A stretch of 64,000 bases of DNA, taken from positions 25,373,566 through 25,437,565 of the forward strand of contig OX336340.1 in the NCBI GenBank assembly GCA_946902875.1, given 5' to 3'. The DNA comes from Nematopogon swammerdamellus (Eukaryota > Arthropoda > Insecta > Lepidoptera > Adelidae). Within the stretch, counting starts at the first letter, position 1, and each line of letters starts with the position of its first letter. The notes under the pieces are model-generated. The model saw only the letters and a program-made list of their open reading frames with translations, ran no database searches and was not told the DNA's origin. This document shows positions 55,901-64,000 of this stretch, piece after piece. Position numbers and translations under genes: made by a program.

Positions 55901-58900
55901 GTTTTGGTGGGATCTCATTTCTTTTTGTAGGTATTCTTCCTTCTTAAACGGTTTTATTTTTTAGCTTGAATCCGTATATTTGTTTATATCTTTGTGGATA
56001 CGGCGTGTGGTGTGTATGTGTATGTTTACTTATGCAACTGACAAAATTATTTGTCATAGACTTTGTATGGAAGTTTACCCGCATAAGGGCGACAGGCTAG
56101 CCACCTCTCACCTTGGCACGGTCTTTCCACCGAGTCATACAGCAGGCGGGCCTTCATGCCTTATTACTTGCTGCCTGATCTGAGTTATCTTGTCCGAACA
56201 CTTTGCTATAAACGTGGTGGTCGGGGTTGTGCTGTAATTTACCAGAATACTTGTAGCACAACACCGATTACTCTGCTTACCCCGATTGGCGGGATACGGC
56301 GTGTGGTGTGTATGTGTATGTGTAACTTGTAAGTACTTATTATGCAACTGAAAAAATTCTTTGTCATAGACTTTGTATGGAAAGTTAGTTTACCCAACAA
56401 AAAAAAACCGGGGCCAAAAATTTGGGATGTTTCAGTTTTTCCTTTCGTTGTGAGCTAAACATGAGCTGAATACAAAATTTCAAGTTTGTAGGTCTGCTGG
56501 AAGTACCTTAGATTTTTGATGATCGGTGAGTGAGTGAGTGAGTGAGTGAGTGAGTAATAAATAAAAACCGAAACTTTGACAGGCGATATCACGCAAACTA
56601 TAAAAGGTACAAACTTATAATTTGGGGGTATAGCTAGGTTTGGTAAGTACTCTTGGTAAATAAAATTACAGGTGTTTATCTCTATCCACAACAAAGATAC
56701 AGGGAGGCCAAAAGTACCCTGAGTTGCTTCGAGAAAAGGATGGTACGGCCGTGTTTGCTCGACTTGGCGGGGGCACTACGTGCCCCCAGATGCTACGTAA
56801 TTTGAGGGACAAGGCTTTTTTCCCATCGTCCACTTATTATTGCAAACTAAAATATATCAGTTTATAACTAACTGTTTTTGTGTATTTTATGATTCAGAAG
56901 GTCACTCAATATATTTTTTCAAAGTATACAGCTGTTTTATTGAATTTATCTATTTAACATACTATACTCCGAACGCTTTGTGAGTTCGAACAGGGGTAGT
57001 TTTTTGGTAGTTCAGATTATCAAGGCTCTACTTAACAAAAAAAAAAGTTAAAGGGAAAGTAGAAATGTAATGTAACAGTAATACCTATTTGTATGTGCAA
57101 CAATTCAAGACTGGAGACTCCTGTATTTTATTTCTTTATGTGAAATTTAATGAGTAAATTTCTCACAATGAGACCCTATTTTCAAGGTGCGTTTTGTTTG
57201 ATTTTTGAGGGTTTATCCGTTAGTGGTGTCGAAAGAGTTCTGTGAAAATCATTTCTATAGTTCTAGTCGTTCGTTCTAACCTGAGGTGTACAAATACAAT
57301 CACGCATGATGGTGAGCATAAAATTATACGAGCGTAGTAGTCATGGACAAAATATACTGGACCCATCATTAACGTCAAAGCGAACCGGGGTCGCCGCGAA
57401 AGGGGTAAGAAGACGGCGAGGGAGCGGGGAATGTTGCGTATGCGATGTTTTTCCATCTCTGTCGATCACGCAGTCGCACAGTATTTCTTTCCTCGTCTAC
57501 GAATTCACCTACACACATTTAAAGAGGAGAAAGAGATAAGGCGATCGAGTGCCTTCGTGAGTGAGCGAGATGCAGTTCGAACGCGCTCAGGCAGTCAGTG
57601 AGCCTGGCGCCCGTGCGTGGTTACTCCCGCTCCCCTATGTATGATCGGTCCAGTATATTTTGTCCATGGTAGTAGTGTACCGTGTGGGGCCGGTATCGTA
57701 CCGTGTGGAGCCGGTACTTAAAAAGAACAGCCTCACTGCATCTCTCCCCGTGCATGCAGTAAAAGGCGACTAAGGGATAAGGACAAGATGCCGTGCTAAA
57801 GGGCGACAGGCTCGCCACCTCTCACCTTGGCATGGTACTTCCACCAAGTCATGCAGCAGGTGTGCCTTCGTGCCTTACTTGCTGCTTGCTCGATTGAATC
57901 TTGTTCGAATAATTTGCGAAACGTGGTGGTCAGTGTTGTGCTGTAATTTACCAGAGTTCTTGCAGCACAACACCGATTACTCTGCTTAACCCGATTGTCG
58001 GGATTCAGCGTGTGTGATATGTATGTATGTAGTAGTGCTCAGGCCGTGTATAGGTGCATGTCAAGAATTTGTATTAGAGAAATGCATTTGTGTGCGTACG
58101 TGCGTTCACCTCAGGTTAGGCCGTCTATACATCATTGTTCCATTGATTCCAAATTTATTGTGGGCCAGAGGGTGATAATCACTCTGCTGCAGAAGTTGAA
58201 TATAAGGTCAGAGGGGGAATGGTGCAGTGTGGAGTGAACATTGGTAAGCGACAATAAAGTTTGGAGCAGAGTATGAGGCAGTTACCTTGCTTATGGAGAG
58301 CCTCTGCATCGCTGGGAACTGATGTGAGCCGGTGGTGTCTGTTATCTGGAGTGTGCATATTGTCTTGTTGCTGCTGATTACCTATGCAATCAGAAAACAA
58401 GCTGCATGAGGCCAGCTGTGGCTGACCTATGTATCACTAACGGCAACAATGGCTGACCCATCACGATTGAAGTACACATATGGGCCCACACACGCCCACA
58501 TTGATCTGTTGAGTGTGCATATTGTCTTGTTGCTGCCAATTACCTATGCAACCAGAAAACAAGCTGCACAGGGCCAGCTGTGGCTGACCTATCACTAACG
58601 GCAGCAATGGCTGATCCATCACTATCACCGAACACATACGAGTACACACACACACCCACATTGATCTGTTGAGTGTGCATATTGTCTTGTTGCTTTTTAA
58701 TCCCTCGTCATTTTGGATAAGAATTTGGTTGTCTGCCCAGGCCCTAACCCGTATGTTTAACAAGTATTTACACAAATGTAAAGTGGGAAAGGCACGGCAC
58801 TCACTTGTCGGTACGTATCCTCGATGGTCGGAATGTAGGACTCTCGAAAAGTCCCCTTCACGAAGCGCAGCACGAGCGAGCTCTTGCCCACCCCGCCCGC

Positions 58901-58942
58901 CCCAAACACCACAACGCGGTAGTCGTTACTCTGTTCCGGCAT
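52778..58942 (-). CDS. Diras: Di-Ras family small GTPase, four exons
   Basis: The CDS joins 58805-58942, 58286-58381, 54076-54336 and 52778-52909, giving 208 residues with all phase 0 junctions. It is a membrane-anchored Ras-superfamily GTPase. The P-loop GAGGVGKS is at 14-21, switch I is around [11 protein letters not shown] (34-44), and NKCD (122-125) and ETSAK (151-155) bind guanine. Switch II reads DTTGSH where Ras has DTAGQ, the Di-Ras hallmark linked to low GTPase activity and a high GTP-bound fraction. The C-terminus is polybasic (GKGKKKKDK) and ends in CLLM, a prenylation box. The start is the ATG of MPEQSNDYR, which matches family N-termini. An ATG 36 nt upstream is also in frame. 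Intron 2 is 3.9 kb and full of transposons. Intron 1 holds duplicates of exon 2. Confidence 0.93.
52910..54075. other. Di-Ras intron 3, no element recognised
   Basis: A G-rich run at 53645-53690 (GGGGAGGGGGAGAGAGGGG) and a GC-rich patch at 53800-53930 are the only compositional oddities. Confidence 0.4.
54076..54336 (-). CDS. Diras: Di-Ras exon 3 (G4 and G5 motifs)
   Basis: GATTGCAG precedes 54336, and the donor is CAG|GTATAA. The 87 codons run GHAFILVYS to NVTQLFQ. Confidence 0.93.
54575..54609. repeat. 35-bp foldback hairpin in Di-Ras intron 2
   Basis: CCTCGTTGTGTTGAAG and CTTCAACACAACGAGG are perfect 16-bp arms around 3 nt. Confidence 0.88.
54640..54795 (+). repeat. Degraded LINE-tail repeat
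   Basis: ATCCGAATGCCCGTGGGCGC and CGTCGGACTACACC are a distant relative of the 25970/27690 tail, and an oligo(T/A) end follows. Confidence 0.45.
55087..55768. mobile_element. Possible piggyBac-type MITE
   Basis: The left side is TTAACCCTTCAGCTCTCACG, and the right side (minus) is CCCCTTTGGCTCCCAGAAG. These look like piggyBac CCCTTT ends at TTAA, but the right TTAA is not preserved. Two copies of the palindrome GACCCGGCCGGGTC lie at 55686-55755. Confidence 0.4.
56085..56300 (+). repeat. R1 dispersed repeat
   Basis: CCACCTCTCACCTTGGCACG, TTACTTGCTGCCTGATC and GCACAACACCGATTACTCTG mark a near-complete copy. Confidence 0.75.
56525..56556 (+). repeat. (GTGA)n microsatellite
   Basis: Seven or more GTGA units follow GATCG and run into AATAAATAAA. 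Confidence 0.9.
57342..57668. mobile_element. hAT-like MITE with perfect 8-bp TSD
   Basis: The termini CATGGACAAAATATACTGGA and the exact inverse bound 327 bp. The 8-mer GTAGTAGT is present on both sides (57334-57341 and 57669-57676). The core is GC-rich and non-coding. Confidence 0.85.
57672..58025 (+). repeat. R1 dispersed repeat, most complete copy
   Basis: It runs from GTACCGTGTGGGGCCGGTA through GCATCTCTCCCCGTGCATGC, CTCACCTTGGCATGG and GCAGCACAACACCGATTACT to GATTGTCGGGATTCAGCG. Its first 90 bp are the same module that fronts the composite SINEs. Confidence 0.8.
58286..58381 (-). CDS. Diras: Di-Ras exon 2 (switch II)
   Basis: GATTGCATAG precedes 58381 and the donor is AAG|GTAACT. The 32 codons begin [12 protein letters not shown], contain [12 protein letters not shown] and end SISK. 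The exon joins both neighbours in phase 0. Confidence 0.93.
58490..58700 (-). repeat. Two extra partial copies of Di-Ras exon 2 with acceptor region
   Basis: GAGTGTGCATATTGTCTTGT starts at 58349, 58511 and 58671, so spacing is 162 and 160 bp. The middle copy keeps GGTTGCATAG|GTAATTGG (an intact acceptor) and codes for SNKTICTL before diverging. The outer copy has lost the acceptor. Neither keeps the exon's donor end. The joined ORF at 58461-58775 is a by-product. Confidence 0.88.
58805..58942 (-). CDS. Diras: Di-Ras exon 1 (P-loop, switch I)
   Basis: Starting at MPEQSNDYR the exon has 46 codons and a strong donor CAA|GTGAGT. High GC3 stops abruptly at the exon edge. Confidence 0.93.
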
Positions 58943-58979
58943 CGCGACCCGCCCCCACTGCGCCGGAACTTGCACCACG

Positions 58980-60860
58980 GACGACGTCAGGACGAAATCC
59001 TAGAAGGCAGCTGGCTCACCGGGGTACATGACTATCCTACGCTTGGCCTGGTAAACTACGGCGCTGTGACGCAGCAGCACTCGTGCACATATTGCCTGGA
59101 GGCTGACACCGGTGTGACCTAAACGAAACTCGTCCGCCCGAGTCAAAAAAAACCTAGGACACGTATATTTTTAGAAACAAATTGATTTCGTTTCGTTCAC
59201 CGCTAATCACATCCATCACTCAATCGAATAATTTGACAGCCAGAAAGGAGACAGTCGATAAAAGAAGATGGCGGAATGTTAGGTTTGATTTCAAACATAT
59301 TATTATTGCATCTCATCATTTTATCCCTTTCTTGTTTACTCAAAATGGTTGAAACAGATCTGTGCTTTAAGGGAAAAAATCAAGGCCTTGGCAATTCATT
59401 TTTAATGAGTTTATATTATGAATTCAAACGCACTTCCTACATACATGGAAGTGTCCTGAAATATTTTCACATTATTTTTACGGAAGAAGTAAACGAATCC
59501 CCATTGTCACCTCGTTTGGTTTCCATTCCAATTCCATACCTACAGTATTAGTTTTTGTGTGTAAAATTGGCCCACAAAATATTTTGACAGCTACCTTCGT
59601 CCTGAAAAATAAAAGTGTCTGTTCCGGATGCGTCGTCTCGATATTTCATAGTTATTTCTCTGTCTTCGTAATACAAATTTTAGAAAAGAAACTGTATTAT
59701 TGCACCGATGCAACGGCACCAGAACTTTAGGAACTTTTCTACATAGAAACAAACAGCTATAAATGGCGTCCGGCCGGTGTCGGTGCAATCGACAGCAGGC
59801 GTGAGTTCGTGTGATGTGCTGAGGTGCGTACTATTTTGTACCAAACCAATCTGGCCTGGACCTTCCTGAGCTTCGCTTGATGGCAGGAAGGAAAGTTAGC
59901 GTACACGCGTGAGTATTCAGAGCTATGATCGATGACCGCGGATGGATTACCATGAACCTACCCTGAATATCATGCATTGAGTAAACGTGCGAAAAATACG
60001 GATAATGGACCGAACGGGAGCAACGGAAGTACTCAATTAGTCAATATTGCTACCTGGGGGATGCCTCCGCGTGCCGTCGTTAGCTGCACTCCACACATAC
60101 TTTGATATCTAATGCATACCTACGCACGCGCCCGCACGTGCACTAGACTAGATAATCAAATCGATTAGTTCCTCAGCGCTTATAGAAAGAATCGCAGTGT
60201 ACCCTCGCTCATTTTGGTATGACACGATATCTTTTTGTTCTTTAGCTAATTGGCACCCAGAAACTGTATGAACTAATATTACTGAAAGTCATTTTCAATG
60301 TGTAGTAATGAAAAAGTTTTTTTATAGGTAGTGTTTACTGTCTTATCTCGTTTGACTGTAGGTGGCTGAAATAGTGCTGCTCAATGTTACCAGAATTTTA
60401 CTTATTATTTTCATTTATTTGAATTTTGGTGAGATTTTATTTTCACTAATTTAAATTTTGTATAAATGAATTTTTTTTTATAGAAAGTTCGTCAAGCGAC
60501 GCCGACCCACCCATAAGGTATTTTACAATGCCCATACTGTAACTAAGATGCTTTGGGGCTGAACAGAATTCTACTTCATTCTATAACAACTCATGTGCCC
60601 TCTCTTACTGACCTGGTCGCAGTCTCTTAGCTTAACTCAACAAACAGTTCACGCGGCGGAGGAGAATGTGTAGCATGGATTTACATGTACAACTTAATTT
60701 TTAGAAGTTAATCGATTTTATCTCTAAATTATAAATGCCACAGCTACTCTCTGTGTGTATGTAATTTGTCTTTTAACTCGAGAACAGATCAAACTATTTA
60801 GATGCTGTTTTAAGCAATAAAATCTGACATATCTCCGGATGATTCGATGATTGATTTACG
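58980..60860. other. Upstream of Di-Ras: intergenic, no gene seen
   Basis: The GC-rich 58980-59130 interval is probably 5' UTR or promoter of the Di-Ras gene. The remainder is AT-rich without a supported exon or element. Confidence 0.4.
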
Positions 60861-60866
60861 ACCATA

Positions 60867-61227
60867 GGTCATAAAGCAAACCAGTGATTCCTTGACTAAT
60901 TTTAAGTCTAAAAGGCCCAGTAAAGTTTTGTCAGATACGCCTTAATTAAGGAGTTATTAATTAAATTAGTTTTCGTGCGCAAAATACTACTTTAGTACAA
61001 CCGACCCGACGCTCGCTACATTGCGACGTTGCTGCTCCGCTCTGTGCATTGTCGACGCCCGCACATGTTCATTGGTCTATTCACACGGGAGCATTTCGTA
61101 AATAGAGTGTCTTTATTTAGTTTAGTATGGAAAAAAAAAGTACACCGTAGAATAAAATGTCATTTAACTTTTTTGCTCAAAATAGGCTCAGGAGTACCTG
61201 GTTTGCTTTATGACCTATGGTTATAAA
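60867..61227. mobile_element. MITE, CATAGGTCATAAAGC family
   Basis: The left CCATAGGTCATAAAGCAAAC and the right GTTTGCTTTATGACCTATGG are exact inverse ends of about 30 bp. There is no ORF. Confidence 0.82.
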
Positions 61228-61734
61228 ACGGCCTGTATAACACTGCTATGTATAATTAACAATTAATCTTCGGCTTTTCAAATAGCGTGTAAATTGCCTT
61301 TCCTTTAAGCAGACTAGTAACTCCTCAGGCGTGAAATTGGCTGCGCACGAGACCCGAACTTTGATTGAGCACAGCCGCTCAGTTCGGGTGCAAGAAAAAA
61401 ATAATTTAAATCAAATAAACAAATCAAAATCAATCAAATCAAAAAAGTGTTTATTAGTCAAGCACATATATAAATACATTACAGGTGCTTTATTCATAAA
61501 AATGCATGAAGATAGTACTACCAATACTTTGCACGCGAGATCGTGTATTAATTGGACACTATCGCCTAAACTGGCTCTAAGGCTGTTTCATAGGCGACAT
61601 TACTTGGTCAAACCACTTTTGATTACATCTGGGTATCTACTTATGTATGATATAATTTTAATTGTATAACCTATAATATAATAGAATACTTATTCTAGTT
61701 TGTGCGCCGTGAGTGAGTGAGAGAGGGTGAGGAT

Positions 61735-62271
61735 GTCAGATAGAGGTATTTATGCACTAAGAGAGTTACGCCGCTTGATAGGCCCGGAGGCGTTGAGACA
61801 GTCCTACTACGCATATGTACACTCACTACTATCGTATGGAGTCATCCTGTGGGGTAACTCAACCAATGCTGAAGAGTGCTAATACTGCAAAAACGAGCGA
61901 TACGGTTATTAGCCAGTGTACAGCGAACAACATCTTGTAGAGACTTTTTCAAATCTTTTGGTATTCTAACTGTGTGCTCTCTCTATATATATGAAGTAGT
62001 GGTATATGTACGCAAGAACATAAATTCTTTTGAGTTTAATGGCGCAAGTCACAATTATAACACCCGTAACTCAGAGCGCCTAAAATCTGTTGCGCACAAA
62101 TCGGCGATGGCTGAAAAAGACCCTGACGTGATTGGACTCAAATTGTACGAAAATGTTCCTGATACCATAAAATCAATAAATAGTGACAATGTGTTCCAGA
62201 GTCAGCTGAAAATATTTCTCTTAGACAATCCATTTTATAAGTTAAGTGAATTTTTTTCTTACTGTAAATAA
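61735..62271 (+). pseudogene. LINE RT C-terminal fragment with a frameshift
   Basis: The frame upstream of 61875 reads ALRELRRLIGPEALRQSYYA and YGVILWGNSTNAEE, then a frame change leads into LILQKRAIRLLASVQRTTSC. The second part runs 131 codons to a stop. This is the thumb and C-terminal part of a jockey-like RT, and no palm is present. Confidence 0.8.
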
Positions 62272-62479
62272 AAATTCTGCTGACTCTGATAATTCAAATT
62301 GTTTACATGCATAAACTCAAATTTTATTAATAACTTGACTGAACCCTATGTTCTATGTTTTTGTATTTTATTATCTTATTTCATTTATTATCACATTCAC
62401 ATATTTACATTAATTTTAAATATACAGATTATAAAAATAGACCACATATACTCAAAATTAATATAAAAATAATAAACGG

Positions 62480-63268
62480 AATACCGCCGGCGGCGGGAGG
62501 CAAGCCTCCAAGCACGCCGGCGGGTGCAGGCCGTGGCTACGGAGCTCTCCGAGACGATGCGAGGCAAGCTACGAGCGATAGGTGGTGGTACTAGACACGG
62601 AGGCCACCACCACCCCCATCTCGGAGAGCTCCGTATCCGCCGGACTGCACGGCGACGTGGTCGCGCAGCTCTTTTAAACGTCTTCATCTTCGCGCGCGCG
62701 TCGCCTCATCGGTGCACTGCACCACCGGTAGCGGGGGCACTAGACGGGACGCGAGGTCCCGATGACCCCAAGCTGACCGATGGTGGACGCCGTCCTCGCC
62801 GTAGTTCTTGTGGCTCGGCCGACGTCAACGCTCCACCTTCGTCGTCGATAGAATGCACCGGCGGCGCGGCGTGGAGCTGGGTGGTGGGTTGTGCGTGTGG
62901 GATGTGAAGAAGCACGGCGGCTCTCGTGTCGGACGACCCGGGCGATGGTAGGCAAGGCGACGCGGTGGGCGGAGAGTGCTGCTGCGGGCGAGCGGCGGCG
63001 GCGTCGAAGTCGAGCGCGGCGGCGGCCGGCCGTCGCTGCAGAGCCTGCTCTCCATCACGCGCGTCGCGTCCCGGGTGGTCTGCAGCCGCTTCTGTTGCCT
63101 GGCATGTCGGGTTGGTGGAGTGTACCGGGGAGGCCGAGCGGCGGCAGTGGTGATGCCGGCACGGTGCCTCCAACCGTGCGGGCCGCTGCGCCGCTGAAGA
63201 AGGGTCCGCGCGTGGGCGGCAGCTCGGCTGGTTCGTCCCAGGCAAAAACTTTCACAATTTTTTTTCAA
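62480..63268 (-). pseudogene. GC-rich, coding-like stretch broken by frame changes; identity unknown
   Basis: Minus-strand frames with GC-ending codons follow one another without a single frame staying open. They are KVFAWDEPAELPPTRGPFF (63250), QKRLQTTRDATRVMESRLC (about 63090), HSPPTASPCLPSPGSSDTRA (about 62950), SHKNYGEDGVHHRSAWGHRD (about 62810) and KELRDHVAVQSGGYGALRD (about 62670). This fits a decayed gene or retroelement ORF1, or a real exon with sequencing indels. An inverted pair CGGAGCTCTCCGAGA/TCTCGGAGAGCTCCG lies at 62539-62635. I do not recognise the protein. Confidence 0.35.
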
Positions 63269-63269
63269 G

Positions 63270-64000
63270 AGAAAATTTTTCCGACATGTCGGTTTGACAG
63301 CTCTTTTTCTTCTTATTATCTTTTTTATTATATTGACTTAATATTTTAAATTTTTTGCTTAGATATAGTATGTTATATTTAACATAATGAAACTTAGTAT
63401 GTAAGTTATATTTAAAAAAAGCTCTGTAAGGTTTCTTACCCGGTTCTTCCTTATACAGGGGCGCCGACTTTTAGAAATCCTCGTGTGTGCTCATGCAATA
63501 TTTTTTTTTACTTTAGCCACTTGTTTTAATTGATATAGAAGAAAAGAAAAGAAGATAAGTATAGATTGAACAATCATCATCATCAGTGTGTTACCATCCA
63601 CTGCTGGACATAGCTTCTCAATTTTTAGCATGGATTGGCAAAACATTCGTTCAATGTTTTGCATCTCACGCCGCATTTACACACGAATGTACCTACGCAT
63701 GTAGTGCTCCTATATTCTATTGCATGGTATAGAATTAGGAGTATATAACGTTCGCTATTCACGACGCCACTGCACTGGGGCGAATGTGTAAATTGCGGCC
63801 GCTCAAAGGCTTGTAGGAAGGAAATAAGGCACTTTTATCGTAGCCCAAATCCTATTACTGATAAGTTATATCTATCGTCGTGGGTGCTCCGCACCCACGA
63901 CTCACCTCTCGTGGGTGCTGGAGCCCCCGAGCACCCACGGAGACGGCGCCTATGTCCTTATAGATTGCACTATTGAACGGGACATGCCTTTGACTGTGTA
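63270..64000. other. Window end: AT-rich, two GC hairpins
   Basis: At 63868-63890 CGTGGGTGC and GCACCCACG face each other across 3 nt. At 63910-63940 a second hairpin with the same 10-bp arm follows. I see no gene. Confidence 0.5.

Larger units (their letters stand above)
54822..57033. mobile_element. pogo/Tigger-like element remnant, Di-Ras intron 2
   Basis: The left end AGAGCCTCGATAATCCG and the right end (minus) AGAGCCTTGATAATCTGAAC match Tigger/pogo-type termini. Next to the left end, the frame at 54900-55038 ([20 protein letters not shown]) looks like the C-terminus of a Tigger transposase. Everything else of the protein is missing, and at least one other element (55087-55768) is nested inside. 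Confidence 0.6.

Noticed and set aside
62706..63245. 179-codon minus-strand ORF as an intact gene
   Set aside because: Codon bias shifts between frames along it, so the single long frame is partly an effect of high GC. It is listed as a possible pseudogene instead.

Overview
The window looks like nuclear DNA of an insect, almost certainly a moth or butterfly. Its genes have short GC-rich exons set in long AT-rich introns that are packed with repeats. The repeats include tRNA-headed SINEs, 5'-truncated non-LTR retrotransposons, Tc1, hAT and pogo-like DNA transposons and several families of inverted-repeat MITEs. There are no bacterial operons, no rRNA operon, no CRISPR array and no intact tRNA gene. 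The order-level call is inference from the gene sequences and repeat types.

Four multi-exon host genes can be assembled by joining exons at in-phase GT/AG boundaries. (1) A DM-domain plus DMA-domain transcription factor of the doublesex/DMRT family, most like dmrt93B, lies on the minus strand at 5141-15365 in five exons (288 residues). (2) Integrator complex subunit 12 (PHD finger) is on the minus strand at 32210-33920 in two exons (236 residues). (3) A CLCC1-like (chloride channel CLIC-like 1) ER membrane protein is on the plus strand at 35810-41808 in five exons (428 residues). It is head-to-head with the Integrator gene, and a SINE-like repeat and a hAT element now sit in the gap between them. 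(4) A Di-Ras small GTPase is on the minus strand at 52778-58942 in four exons (208 residues, CAAX box CLLM).

The most unusual feature is that pieces of host exons, cut out together with their own splice sites, have become tandem repeats inside the introns of the same genes. The 3' 85 nt of the DM-domain exon plus 27 nt of intron, carrying the 5' splice site, is repeated at exactly 112-bp spacing for 44 copies (10388-15288). The third exon of the same gene, with its donor, forms seven 121-bp copies (7127-7962). The acceptor end of Di-Ras exon 2 is repeated three times at about 160-bp spacing (58286-58700). Three separate exons in two genes therefore show the same behaviour.

Layout. 1-4884: SINE, MITE and Tc1 insertions. 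5141-15365: the dmrt gene with its two exon-derived arrays. 15906-19555: a composite inverted-repeat-bounded unit holding a 130-bp minisatellite, a PIF1-like helicase remnant and a long palindrome with arms of about 247 bp. 19600-32100: a repeat-rich gene desert with LINE tails, mosaic SINEs and foldback elements. 32210-42700: the Integrator and CLCC1-like gene pair, with a 43-bp minisatellite in the probable CLCC1 3' UTR. 44101-46281: a young 5'-truncated LINE with RT and RNase H and a 13-bp target-site duplication. 46295-52700: mostly unique AT-rich sequence with scattered repeats. 52778-58942: the Di-Ras gene. 59000-64000: intergenic sequence with a MITE, a LINE remnant and a frameshifted GC-rich coding-like stretch.
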